Below, piece after piece: positions 55,083 through 63,662 of a stretch of 64,000 nt of DNA; the first letter of the stretch is position 1, and the number at the start of each line of letters is the position of its first letter. The DNA lies in the NCBI RefSeq assembly GCF_000317105.1, contig NC_019693.1, positions 4,217,227 to 4,281,226 on the forward strand, in the 5' to 3' direction. The DNA comes from Oscillatoria acuminata PCC 6304 (lineage in GTDB: Bacteria > Cyanobacteriota > Cyanobacteriia > Cyanobacteriales > Laspinemataceae). The position numbers and the translations under genes are program-made. The notes under the pieces are model-generated. The model was not told the origin of the DNA and made no database searches. It saw only the letters and a list, made by a program, of their open reading frames with translations.

Positions 55083-55997
55083 ATGGAAGGGCTGGGAGAG
55101 GCTTTGTTTGATAACCTGGAATCGTTTTTTGCACCTGGATTACTCCCCCGAACGGGCGATCGCCATCCCGATGATGGTTGGTCGTTAGACCGGCGTGACC
55201 CCAAGGTGATTCAATCGTTTATGCCCCTGTGGGAATGGGCCTACCGCCACTATTTTAGGGTGCAAACCGACGGATGGCATCATGTTTTACCCGAGGGCAA
55301 AATGCTGGTGGTGGGTTCTCACAATGGCGGACTCGCGACACCGGATATGTTTATGTTTATGTATGATTGGTTCTGTCGTCAAGGGTTCGATCGCCTGACC
55401 TACGGACTGATGCATCCGACGGTTTGGGATGTCTTTCCCGAGATGGTGGTTCGGCAAGCGGCCCAATGTGGCGCAGTGCGGGCGCATCCGAAAATGGCGA
55501 TCGCCGCCTTGCAAAAGGGGGCAACGGTGTTAGTTTATCCCGGAGGTCCGGAGGATGTGTTTCGACCTCATCACCTGCGGGATAAAATTTATTTTGCCGG
55601 TCGCCAAGGGTTTATTAAGTTGGCCCTGCGGGAAAATGTGCCCATTTTACCGATTATTTCCTATGGGGCTCATGACACCCTGTTTGTGATGGCGGATATT
55701 TACAAACAAATGCGCCAGTTGCATGAGGAGTGGGGGATGCCTTGGTTATTTGGGATTGATCCGGTAGTGTTTCCGATTTATTTAGGGTTGCCTTGGGGGA
55801 TTGCTTTTGGACCTTGGCCGAATTTTCCCCTCCCGGCAAAGATTCATACCCGGGTTTGTGCACCCGTCACGTTTGAGCGGTATGGACGAGAGGCAGCCAG
55901 CGATCGCCAGTATGTGAATCAATGCTATCAGTTGGTTTGTACTCAGATGCAGCAGTCCTTGGACCAGTTGATTGCGGAAGTGGGCGATCGGTCTTAG
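55083..55997 (+). CDS. Lysophospholipid acyltransferase-superfamily protein
   Basis: The 304-aa protein resembles the DGAT2/LPLAT-like acyltransferases of cyanobacteria. Seen: VVGSHNGGLATPDMFMFMYDW in the position of the catalytic HX4D block, TVLVYPGGPEDVFRPHH matching the PxxGxxE substrate motif, and PILPIISYGAHDT. The canonical HxxxxD spacing is not met (the acidic residue falls later), which is a deviation. Homologues of this family in cyanobacteria make neutral lipids such as acyl-plastoquinol, but substrate here is unknown. It likely acts at the thylakoid or cytoplasmic membrane surface. The gene is monocistronic. Confidence 0.78.
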   Translation: MEGLGEALFDNLESFFAPGLLPRTGDRHPDDGWSLDRRDPKVIQSFMPLWEWAYRHYFRVQTDGWHHVLPEGKMLVVGSHNGGLATPDMFMFMYDWFCRQGFDRLTYGLMHPTVWDVFPEMVVRQAAQCGAVRAHPKMAIAALQKGATVLVYPGGPEDVFRPHHLRDKIYFAGRQGFIKLALRENVPILPIISYGAHDTLFVMADIYKQMRQLHEEWGMPWLFGIDPVVFPIYLGLPWGIAFGPWPNFPLPAKIHTRVCAPVTFERYGREAASDRQYVNQCYQLVCTQMQQSLDQLIAEVGDRS

Positions 55998-56010
55998 GGG
56001 GCCGGTGGGG

Positions 56011-56373
56011 TTACCGCAGGGCTAAAAAGAGGCTAATTAGGGCGATCGCCACCACGGCGATCGTCCCGGGATGCCTCTTTACCCATCGATTCATTCCAGA
56101 AAAGGACCCCGAGGGAGCATAGGGGGTTTGAATCACCGGAACCAGGGGTTGAGATTTATCGTGATAGAGGGTACAGGTTTTGGCGTAGGGTCGTTGGGGA
56201 TAATTGCACGTATCATCCTCATCGTAGGTGCAACTTTCGCAGAGATAGACCTCCGGTTTCGCCTGATGCAGGGGAATACCAGGATGACCAAATCCCTTCA
56301 AGGGAGCTTGACAGTAGGGACATTTGACAGCTTGATCATCAACAGATTGATGGCACTGCGGACAGTCAGACAT
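56011..56373 (-). CDS. Zinc-ribbon membrane protein
   Basis: The 120-aa protein has an N-terminal zinc ribbon (CPQCHQS... KCPYCQAPL), a second cysteine module (YLCESCTYDEDDTCNYPQRPYAKTC, split across about 44-68) and a C-terminal membrane helix (about 100-119, TIAVVAIALISLFLAL) with no signal peptide, so the zinc modules face the cytoplasm. Two metal sites are likely. Function is unknown; the CxxC layout recalls small cyanobacterial zinc-ribbon proteins. Its 3' end abuts the acyltransferase stop (13 bp), convergent. Confidence 0.75.
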   Translation of the reverse strand: MSDCPQCHQSVDDQAVKCPYCQAPLKGFGHPGIPLHQAKPEVYLCESCTYDEDDTCNYPQRPYAKTCTLYHDKSQPLVPVIQTPYAPSGSFSGMNRWVKRHPGTIAVVAIALISLFLALR

Positions 56374-56669
56374 GATGAAAACAGTTGGATGGGGTCCGGG
56401 ACGGGGCGATCGAGACGGAGTGTGGGTTTCCTCACTCCTGGATCAGCCCTTGGTTTTATCCTAACCTAAGTGCTGGGGCGGAATCCTCCGGGACCATAAA
56501 CCGAGCAACCGACCCGATAGAACCGCAGCAGAATCGCGATAGGATATCCCACAATAGACACAATAGAAGAGTGGGCCACAATAGAGCCAGCGATCGCACG
56601 CTTTAGAAGGCCCGCGCTATCGTAGATGATATTTTCATAACCCTAGTCAGAGGAAAACAATAAAACAAT
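56374..56669. promoter_or_regulatory. Divergent region between zinc-ribbon and phasin-like genes
   Basis: A 296-bp spacer between the minus-strand zinc-ribbon gene and the plus-strand phasin-like gene. It holds HIP1 sites near 56405 and 56590 and an AGAGGA about 18 bases before the phasin-like ATG. No specific promoter was assigned. Confidence 0.4.
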
Positions 56670-56993
56670 ATGGATGCGAATAATTTGCTCAAGCAACTGC
56701 TGTTAATCGGCATTGGCACCACCTCTCTAGTTGCCGAGAAAATTAAAGAGGTCAGCGACCAGTGGGTCCAGGATGGCAAACTCAATCCCGACCAAGCCAA
56801 ACATTTTGTCGATGATCTGATGCAGCAGATGAAATCGGAACAAGGGAATTTTGAAACCCAAGTCCAGCGCCAGATCCGCAACGTCATGCAAGACTTAGGA
56901 GTGCCGCGTCAAGCAGAAATGGACGAACTCAGAGGACGCCTCGATCGCCTAGAACGTCAGATTCGGGACTTGGAAAATAAACAATGGCGGTAA
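56670..56993 (+). CDS. Phasin-like coiled-coil protein
   Basis: The 107-aa protein has an N-terminal hydrophobic helix (NLLKQLLLIGIGTTSLVAEK), an acidic middle part and a C-terminal coiled coil (MDELRGRLDRLERQIRDLE). This pattern matches small cyanobacterial phasin-family proteins that coat polyhydroxybutyrate granules. No PHB synthase gene is in the window, so granule association is inferred from family only; an alternative is a general membrane-associated stress protein. It lies 155 bp upstream of the FKBP gene on the same strand. Confidence 0.72.
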   Translation: MDANNLLKQLLLIGIGTTSLVAEKIKEVSDQWVQDGKLNPDQAKHFVDDLMQQMKSEQGNFETQVQRQIRNVMQDLGVPRQAEMDELRGRLDRLERQIRDLENKQWR

Positions 56994-57147
56994 AGGGGTT
57001 CACCCCCATCGTCCGATGCTCAATTCAGAAATCCGGAACAACCCGGGGGACATTTGGCGTTAGAGTAAGGATCGGGCTACAATCGCTGGGTTGTCAAATT
57101 CTAGCCCAACGATTGGAGCTATTACAGGCTACTCAGGAGGACTGATT

Positions 57148-57714
57148 TTGCGAGAAATTTTAATCAGCTTGGGGGTGATGCTGGCCTGCGTTTTGGTGCT
57201 GGTGGTCGCTCAGTTTACCGATCGCTCCAGTCAGGCGATCGCGTCCAACCTTAACCCGACGCAACCCACCACTGAACTAACCACGCCCAGCAAATCCCTG
57301 CTGGCGCAACGGTTGACCGCTCAGACGCCAATCGCCAGCGCTGACACCACACAAGAGGAGACAACAACAACAATGGTAACCACAGATTCCGGTTTGAAAT
57401 ATACGGAAATTACCGAGGGAACTGGTGCAACCCCTCAAAAGGGGCAAACCGTTGTAGTTCACTACACCGGAACCTTAGAAGATGGCACAAAGTTTGACAG
57501 TTCCCGCGATCGTAACCAGCCATTTTCCTTCAAACTCGGAGTCGGTCAAGTCATCAAAGGTTGGGATGAAGGTCTCTCCACCATGCAAGTGGGCGGACGT
57601 CGCGAATTAGTGATTCCCCCAGAATTAGGCTATGGTGCACGCGGTGCCGGTGGCGTTATTCCCCCCAATGCCACCTTAATTTTTGATGTAGAACTGCTCA
57701 GAATTGCTGGATAA
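57148..57714 (+). CDS. FKBP-type peptidyl-prolyl isomerase, exported
   Basis: A TTG start at 57148 with a strong AGGAGG seven bases upstream gives 188 aa, opening with a signal or membrane anchor (about 3-22, [17 protein letters not shown]). After a low-complexity Thr/Gln/Ser linker (about 25-80) comes a complete FKBP domain (about 84-188: [55 protein letters not shown]). Aromatic and Asp residues of the active site are present. It assists folding of secreted or lumenal proteins. A longer upstream frame from 57091 lacks a ribosome site. It ends at an intrinsic terminator. Confidence 0.9.
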   Translation: MREILISLGVMLACVLVLVVAQFTDRSSQAIASNLNPTQPTTELTTPSKSLLAQRLTAQTPIASADTTQEETTTTMVTTDSGLKYTEITEGTGATPQKGQTVVVHYTGTLEDGTKFDSSRDRNQPFSFKLGVGQVIKGWDEGLSTMQVGGRRELVIPPELGYGARGAGGVIPPNATLIFDVELLRIAG

Positions 57715-57744
57715 ATTTTCCCTCATTCTGACTGTTCACTCTCA

Positions 57745-57775
57745 GGACACGGCAGCCGCCGTGTCCTTAATTTCT
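57745..57775 (+). terminator. Rho-independent terminator of the FKBP gene
   Basis: GGACACGGC (57745-57753) pairs perfectly with GCCGTGTCC (57758-57766), loop AGCC, followed by TTAATTTCT. It is placed 31 bp after the stop codon. Confidence 0.8.
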
Positions 57776-57921
57776 CCTTGATTTATAGTGGTTTCAATTG
57801 CCATTCTTACCGATTCATTTACTAGATTTAGTCATCTAAAAAAGAGAGTTTAAATCCTCGATTTTATGGCCTAACTGCTACAAAAATCCTGAGAGTTTTT
57901 GTTAGATAAATTTTAAAAATT

Positions 57922-58659
57922 ATGACAATTCAAGATGATAAAAAAGAAATAGTTCAAGAAATAGTTCAAGAAATAGTTCAAGAAATAGTTCAAGAAATAG
58001 TTCAAGATGATATTCGAGAATCTGAACTCATTGAATTATTTCAATTAGAGCGACCTGCCAATCCAACCCGTAGTGGCACCGATGCGATTCTCCTGATCAA
58101 TGAAGATCAAATTCCCTTTGAGTTGAAGTCAAGCACCAAGTCTTCTGTGACAACCGTTCGTGACTTTGGAGCGGCTCATATTAGAAAATGGCAAAGCAAA
58201 CATTGGTTATTTGGTTTCTACAGTGCCGGGGGAAAAGTTTTGAATTACTGTCTCTATGGTTCTCCCCAAGCAATGGCTCCTTGGATTGCCGAGAAAGAAG
58301 CTTACATCCAATCGGATTATCAACTCGCCAAACTTGCTCCCCAACGGCTCACTATGTCTGTACTCTATGAAATAGTAGGGGAAAAAGACGTTTATACGCT
58401 TGAAGACGCACGTAAACTGCACAAAAAACAATACTCTATAAAAGAGTACCGATCTAAAATGGATCTAAAAACTGGATACTCCCCTGAGAGAATGCTTGCC
58501 ATTTTGCAGGATAGATGTCAATACCTGATCGAGAGAGGTTCGACATTAAATAACCCTCATATTCCTGCTTCTTATTTTAAAGGATGGGAACGGATCACCA
58601 ACAACCATGCTCAACGCTTACGGGAACTTGTTGCAGAAGAACTTCAGGATAACGCTTGA
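57922..58659 (+). CDS. Putative type II restriction endonuclease (PD-(D/E)XK)
   Basis: The 245-aa protein has an N-terminal coiled coil made of five EIVQ repeats (about 9-28), then a nuclease-like core with Asp in SGTDAILLINED and the ELKSS lysine (IPFELKSSTK), fitting D-x(11-13)-E-x-K. A helical C-terminus may hold DNA specificity. It converges on, and overlaps by 16 bp, the cytosine methyltransferase gene at 58644, the layout of a type II restriction-modification pair. The upstream region is AT-rich compared with its neighbours, suggesting transfer. Family and recognition site are not known to me; endonuclease function rests on motif and neighbour. Confidence 0.72.
   Translation: MTIQDDKKEIVQEIVQEIVQEIVQEIVQDDIRESELIELFQLERPANPTRSGTDAILLINEDQIPFELKSSTKSSVTTVRDFGAAHIRKWQSKHWLFGFYSAGGKVLNYCLYGSPQAMAPWIAEKEAYIQSDYQLAKLAPQRLTMSVLYEIVGEKDVYTLEDARKLHKKQYSIKEYRSKMDLKTGYSPERMLAILQDRCQYLIERGSTLNNPHIPASYFKGWERITNNHAQRLRELVAEELQDNA
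57946..58005 (+). repeat. In-frame 12-bp tandem repeat in the endonuclease gene
   Basis: Five copies of GAAATAGTTCAA in succession, each coding for EIVQ. Copy number changes would lengthen or shorten the N-terminal coiled coil without shifting frame. Confidence 0.9.
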
Positions 58660-59840
58660 TAAATCGATTCTGCTACTCGATATGCAAGAGGGGGTGGAAC
58701 GGCATTGCCAATTTGTCCTAATGCCATATAAACGGCCCCCTCAATTATCCAAGATTCCGGGAATCCTTGAATGATTCCACAATCAGCCACCGACAATCGA
58801 AAATGACCATTTTTCGCCACAAATAAATGCGCTTGTTCTCGATTTGCCGCCACGCCATTGGGCCAAATTTGTAGTTTTTCCCAGTTCTTTTGAGCCGAAA
58901 CACTACTCAACACAGAGGTGGTATGTCGAGGGCCAGTTAGTCCACTTCTAATCGTCGGTGCTAGGGCATCAAAGCCAATATCCGGCAATCCCAACGCTTC
59001 TCGAATTCCTATACATCGGGGGCGTTTCGAGGGCTTTCCCGGAGAAAATAAATCCAACTGAATGGGTTTATTTGGACCAGTCCTGCTCCCATCTTCCCAG
59101 TGATGAGTCCCTTGAGGTGGCTGATAGTTTGCGGCAATTTTATCGGTTTTAAATCCCACAAAAAAAACCCGTTTGCGGATTTGCGGAATCCCAAAATTGG
59201 GGGCGAATAAAATAAATTTAGTTAAATAATATTTTTCACTCAGGGGTTTTTCTATCTCATCGGCTACATAGGAACTAAACTTTTTCCCCAGCAGTGCGGT
59301 GACATTTTCAGCCACAAATGCTAACGGTTCAATTTCCAAGACAGCGCGAACAAATTCGGGGAACATATCCCGGCGATCGGCTTTTCCTTTCTGATGACCT
59401 GCCACAGAAAAAGGCTGACAAGGAGGCCCCCCGTGGATAATATCAACTAACCCGCGATAACTGCGCCAATCGATTTGAGTGACATCTCCAGGTTCCCCAG
59501 CAAACACCGTCCAATGGGGGCAATTTTGAGTTAAAGTTTTACCGGCATCGGGGAGAATATCATAACTGGCCACATGAGTAAACCCGGCGCGATCGAACCC
59601 TAAATCCAGACCCCCTCCGCCACTAAATAAAGAGAGCGATCGCAATCCATGAGGCGGCAACTGAGGCATCAAATCTTCCGGATGCAACTTCGGCACATTA
59701 ATTGGATGAATCGGTTTCGGTCCCTCTCCCCGCAATGCCTTCGCCTTCGCCGCACTCGATGCCTGAGAACGGTTTCGATAAACCGCTCGTTCCGCTTCCG
59801 TAATCTTCCACCCTTGAGATTTTTCCCCCTGACTCTTCAC
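58644..59840 (-). CDS. DNA cytosine-5 methyltransferase
   Basis: The 398-aa protein carries the m5C motifs in order: I (SLFSGGGGLDLGFDRAGF near 71), IV with the catalytic Cys (GGPPCQPFSVAGH near 137), VI (FVAENVTAL), VIII (PQIRKRVFFVG), the variable target region (about 235-330) and X (QIGNAVPPPLAYRVAESI). It has an N-terminal Lys/Arg-rich extension of about 65 residues. All catalytic motifs are intact, so it is probably active, protecting the host from the convergent endonuclease. Its recognition sequence cannot be read from the protein. HIP1 methylation is another cyanobacterial possibility but is usually by N6/N4 enzymes plus separate m5C genes. Confidence 0.93.
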   Translation of the reverse strand: MKSQGEKSQGWKITEAERAVYRNRSQASSAAKAKALRGEGPKPIHPINVPKLHPEDLMPQLPPHGLRSLSLFSGGGGLDLGFDRAGFTHVASYDILPDAGKTLTQNCPHWTVFAGEPGDVTQIDWRSYRGLVDIIHGGPPCQPFSVAGHQKGKADRRDMFPEFVRAVLEIEPLAFVAENVTALLGKKFSSYVADEIEKPLSEKYYLTKFILFAPNFGIPQIRKRVFFVGFKTDKIAANYQPPQGTHHWEDGSRTGPNKPIQLDLFSPGKPSKRPRCIGIREALGLPDIGFDALAPTIRSGLTGPRHTTSVLSSVSAQKNWEKLQIWPNGVAANREQAHLFVAKNGHFRLSVADCGIIQGFPESWIIEGAVYMALGQIGNAVPPPLAYRVAESIYQALS

Positions 59841-60016
59841 CGTTTATGCCCTAATTTTTCCTGAATTAATTATAACAAAAATTAAGTTAATCCGCATAAT
59901 TACCAGCCCAATAAGTGAGGAAGACCATTAGGCTGCCATTTCTAAGCAGGCGGCAATCCCGAGTATTTTTGATAATAAACAGGACCTTTAAATTAATCTA
60001 AAAGTGAACGTTTTAA

Positions 60017-60622
60017 CTACCCTTGTTGAACCATCCAAACCAAAAATCCCAGAATTTGTTCTACAGGAACCAAGGGATAATCCGTCAAATCAATGGTCAC
60101 CGTCTGTCCTTCTAACTTCATAAATCGCCACTGCATTCCACTGGTAATGGTTCCATAAATGGCGGGAATCGCATTTTCTTTCAATTCATTAAATTTTTGA
60201 GCCGCCACCATTTCCGCAATACATTGACCAATTCCAGTTTTGAGGTCGGCTTTTTTAGCCTCGACAATCATCACCACTGGGGCTTCTATTTCCAACAGTT
60301 CCGGAGAACTGCTGAGAATAAAATCACAGACCCCATTTAGTCCCGTCATCGGGTCCACGGTAAATTCTTCTCCAGAAAAGAGGCTAATTTGGCGATGTAA
60401 AATTTTTCTAACTTCTAAGAGAATGGGACTGATAATTAATTCTGAACGAGCTTTTTCACTGCCCGTTGCCACCGCCACAGGTAGGCTATCCTCCAGAAAA
60501 CTAGCTAGAGTCAGACTCGGGGCGATCGGTTCGATTGGAGGAAAGAACTTCACCCCTTCAACGGTTGTTAAGCCAAAGGCTTGTTTAACTTTTACAATGG
60601 TTGTAAATTCCCTATAAAACAT
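60017..60622 (-). CDS. Nuclease-fold hypothetical protein (type I R subunit-like)
   Basis: The 201-aa soluble protein has an N-terminal part (about 1-90) and a core with DPMTGLNGVCDFILSSS, then VVMIVEAKKADLKTGIGQC (about 90-150), giving a D...ExK pattern like the PD-(D/E)XK core of type I restriction R subunits and cyanobacterial 'Uma-like' or DUF proteins. No helicase or methyltransferase part is fused. It lies between the restriction-modification pair and dnaB, its 3' end facing the former. I do not recognise the exact family, and function is unknown. Confidence 0.65.
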   Translation of the reverse strand: MFYREFTTIVKVKQAFGLTTVEGVKFFPPIEPIAPSLTLASFLEDSLPVAVATGSEKARSELIISPILLEVRKILHRQISLFSGEEFTVDPMTGLNGVCDFILSSSPELLEIEAPVVMIVEAKKADLKTGIGQCIAEMVAAQKFNELKENAIPAIYGTITSGMQWRFMKLEGQTVTIDLTDYPLVPVEQILGFLVWMVQQG

Positions 60623-60673
60623 AGAGTTTGGGTAATGAGCAGGTTGGGTTTAGCTGGCATCGTTTCAATCGGT

Positions 60674-63520
60674 TTAATAATGTTGTTGCGGTCTTGCTAA
60701 ATTTTTAAATTTGGTAAACTGCGGGTCAAAAAGCAACTTAATCGTCCCCGTTGGTCCATTCCGATGTTTGGTAATAATCACCTCCGCAATTCCCCGGTCT
60801 GGGGTATCCGGATTATAATACTCTTCACGATAGAGCATGACAACAATATCCGAGTCTTGTTCGATCGAACCCGATTCACGTAAATCCGACATCATCGGAC
60901 GTTTATTCGTTCGCGCTTCTACCCCGCGACTTAGTTGGGATAAGGTAATAATGGGAACATTTAATTCCCGCGCTAATTGTTTCAAACCTCGGGTAATTCT
61001 TGATAACTCTTGCACCCGATTATCCGGACTACTGCCTTCCATCAACTGCAAATAATCCAGGAGAATCAATCCCATTTGTCCCCCCTGTTCCGCTTGCAGT
61101 CGCCGACATTTGGACCGAATATCCGTAATTGTAATATTGGGGGTATCATCAATAAACAGGGGTAACTCCGAGAGATTCCCGATCGCAATGCTTAAGGCTT
61201 CCCATTCATTCTGAGCAATCCGTCCCGATCGCAGTCGATTACTCTCAATTCCCGCTTCCCCAGACAGCATCCGTTGCACCAGTTGTTCCTTGGACATTTC
61301 TAGGCTAAATACCGCCACAGGTAATTTATGGAATTCGGCAATATTCCGCCCCAGATTCAAGGCAAAACTGGTATTATGAACGCAAATATCATTAGCAACA
61401 AAATTATGAGTTTCGGGAATAGTAAGGTCATAAACCTGCTGTTCTCCCATTGATTCAATGGCGACAATTTCATCCCAATATACCTCACTGGTCGCCAGTT
61501 GCTGAAGCGGTAGGTTTTCTAAAGCAGTGGCTAAAATCCAGAGGCGTTCCCGAGACAGTGCGCGTTTGCCGACATGGATATTGCTATAGCCTTGAATGCC
61601 AGCGCGTTGGGCTAAAACCGTCCAAGGTTCATCCCCTTTCACTGCTGCCAATTGGTCCCAAATTTCCACGGGAATTAAGTCGCGGTTAGCGTGAGGTTTC
61701 CGAGTCGTTAAAACTTCCGCAACCTTGGCGATCGCCACTTCTTTGCCAAAGATACCAATTTCCGCAATAAAGGTTTTAATCGATTCCCGTTCCGTAATAT
61801 CCAGTTGCCAAGATGGATAACGGCTATTATTATAGCTAACCGACCGCGATTTTAGAGCAGCAATAATCCCGAACCGGAGTAAAAAATGCTGCACTTGTCG
61901 CGCCAGTTTTTCGCTAACCGTAGCAAAGCCTAACTGAGCTTGTCCACTGGCAAGAACCGACGCCCAACCATCAGTGGCAAACAGGCGATTGAGGAACAAA
62001 GCAATCTGCGATCGGTTTAACTGAAACACAATCGACGGAACAGTTTTCTGATGAGCATTTTTCCCCCATAGTCCTAATTCCTGTAACCACAAAGTTAGAG
62101 GGTTTTTGCCATTTTTAGAAATTGCCGCCAATCCGTGAGGAGTAAGTTCTTCTGACTCCACATTTAGAAGATTACACAACTCTCTAAAATCTTCGGCATT
62201 GGGGACACACTTTCCTTGCATCCACAAACACACTAAGGAAGGCGCGACCCCCAAAGATTGAGCAATTGCTTTAGCAGACAAAGAGTGGGACTGGATTACT
62301 GTCTTTAGGCGTTGGGCGAAAACTTGTCTGTTTTCCGCAATGAAGTCCAAATCTCCAGTAACATAAAGTGTTGGGGTGCGAGTTCCTTGAGAGGTCTCTA
62401 ACCGCACCTTTAACCCGGCAATCTTATTCACTGCTTCAGTAAATTCTTCTTGCAGTAGGATGTTGCTGTTGGTAAATTGTGGGGAGGTGTGGGTCAAACA
62501 ACCATCCCCAATCAGATATCCCAACAGCTTAACTTGATATTCCGGCAGGATTTCTGTCCCAAATACTTCTAATTTCCGAGGGACAGCAATGTTATCTCCA
62601 ACTTGGAGTTCCGACAGTCTTCGCCACCCTTTCATCGTCAGATAAGGATGAGTGATGGTAGTTTCAATATACCGTCCCAAACGAGTTTTAACCCGAAAGA
62701 CGGGTTTGATGCCATCATCGACAAAAGCAGAAGGTTGAGTAAAGGTAAATTTCCAATTATCCGCTAAGGTTAAGAGTTCAGCCTGACGACGGTTAAATAT
62801 CTCTTCAATGGTGGTTACACTGCCGTCGCTTAAAATGAGTTCAGAAAAACGCCCTAAGCATTTCCCCATCGCCGGTCTCCCAGCTATAATAATTAAATCA
62901 GAACGCTGCAATCCTCCGGTCATGGCATCTAAGTCATAAAACCCACAAGTTAAGCCCGGTAAAGCTAACCCTTGTTGATGGATTTCGATATTTTCAAAGG
63001 TGTGAATTAGGGTTTCTGAAATAGAAACTAAACCCTGTTGAGGACGGTCCTGGGTGAGGCTAAAAATGGTTTGTTCGGCTTTGTCCAGAAGAGTGGCTAA
63101 TTCTGTGGTGGTATCAAATCCTAACTCAGCGACTTTATGTCCGCCTTGAATTAATTTGCGGCGCATATATTTATCCACCACCAGTTCCGCATATTGGTCG
63201 ATATTGACTGCCGAAACCGTGCGTTCTACGAGTTGGGCCAGTTTGCTTTGTCCGCCGACTTGTTCGAGGAGTTTATGGTCAGCTAACCAACTGGTGACGG
63301 TCATTAAATCCGTGGCTTTGCCTTGGAAATGGAGGGCGACTGCGGCTTTGTAAATCTGTTGATGAGCGGTGATAGAAAATCCATCCGGCGGCAGTCGGTC
63401 TAGGACTCGGGTGATAGCCTCCGGGTCGAGGAGAATTCCGCCTAAAATACTTTCTTCCGCATCGATGTTTTGCGGGGGGAGGCGATCGCTATAGCCTTGG
63501 AAATTTAAGGGTTCAGCCAC
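60674..63520 (-). CDS. dnaB: Replicative DNA helicase DnaB with intein
   Basis: The 948-aa precursor is a 452-aa DnaB interrupted by a 496-aa intein. N-domain (about 20-120: PPQNIDAEESILGGILLDPE), linker and RecA-like domain follow. Walker A is split: GRPAMGK (214-220) is followed by the intein, then TSFALNLGRNIA resumes; later SLEMSKEQLVQRM, LILLDYLQLM and ARTNKRPMMSDLRESGSIEQD are intact. DnaB is the hexameric helicase of the replication fork. Splicing is needed to restore the P-loop, so unspliced protein should be inactive. Downstream of rplI, the order rplI-dnaB is conserved in cyanobacteria. Confidence 0.95.
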   Translation of the reverse strand: MAEPLNFQGYSDRLPPQNIDAEESILGGILLDPEAITRVLDRLPPDGFSITAHQQIYKAAVALHFQGKATDLMTVTSWLADHKLLEQVGGQSKLAQLVERTVSAVNIDQYAELVVDKYMRRKLIQGGHKVAELGFDTTTELATLLDKAEQTIFSLTQDRPQQGLVSISETLIHTFENIEIHQQGLALPGLTCGFYDLDAMTGGLQRSDLIIIAGRPAMGKCLGRFSELILSDGSVTTIEEIFNRRQAELLTLADNWKFTFTQPSAFVDDGIKPVFRVKTRLGRYIETTITHPYLTMKGWRRLSELQVGDNIAVPRKLEVFGTEILPEYQVKLLGYLIGDGCLTHTSPQFTNSNILLQEEFTEAVNKIAGLKVRLETSQGTRTPTLYVTGDLDFIAENRQVFAQRLKTVIQSHSLSAKAIAQSLGVAPSLVCLWMQGKCVPNAEDFRELCNLLNVESEELTPHGLAAISKNGKNPLTLWLQELGLWGKNAHQKTVPSIVFQLNRSQIALFLNRLFATDGWASVLASGQAQLGFATVSEKLARQVQHFLLRFGIIAALKSRSVSYNNSRYPSWQLDITERESIKTFIAEIGIFGKEVAIAKVAEVLTTRKPHANRDLIPVEIWDQLAAVKGDEPWTVLAQRAGIQGYSNIHVGKRALSRERLWILATALENLPLQQLATSEVYWDEIVAIESMGEQQVYDLTIPETHNFVANDICVHNTSFALNLGRNIAEFHKLPVAVFSLEMSKEQLVQRMLSGEAGIESNRLRSGRIAQNEWEALSIAIGNLSELPLFIDDTPNITITDIRSKCRRLQAEQGGQMGLILLDYLQLMEGSSPDNRVQELSRITRGLKQLARELNVPIITLSQLSRGVEARTNKRPMMSDLRESGSIEQDSDIVVMLYREEYYNPDTPDRGIAEVIITKHRNGPTGTIKLLFDPQFTKFKNLARPQQHY
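61373..62860 (-). other. Intein with homing endonuclease and HTH insertion in DnaB P-loop
   Basis: The 496-aa intein begins at Cys (codon 62858-62860) after GRPAMGK and ends ICVHN before Thr+1. Splicing blocks: CLGRFSELILSDGS (A), THPYLTMKGWRRL (B), VANDICVHN (G), and VYDLTIPETHNF (F). Between them are LAGLIDADG motifs LLGYLIGDGCL and LNRLFATDGWA, so a homing endonuclease is present. An added helix-turn-helix-like segment (SAKAIAQSLGVAPSLVCLWMQG) is a DNA-binding insert. A second segment (SNIHVGKRALSRERLWILA) follows the second LAGLIDADG motif. All splicing residues look intact. Confidence 0.93.
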
Positions 63521-63662
63521 GATTTGTACTCAGGTTTCGTCTGGATGCACCAGACGCGATTTATTCGGGTTAGAAATAAATCGCGTCTTTTCTATTGTAC
63601 AAATCTCGGGACCGTTTTGACCCAGGCATGACAGAAATTCCACCTGGGTTAGTCGCCGATTT

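Noticed and set aside
54839-55204. 121-codon minus-strand frame
   Set aside because: It overlaps the start of the well-supported acyltransferase gene, has low-complexity composition and no domain or ribosome site.
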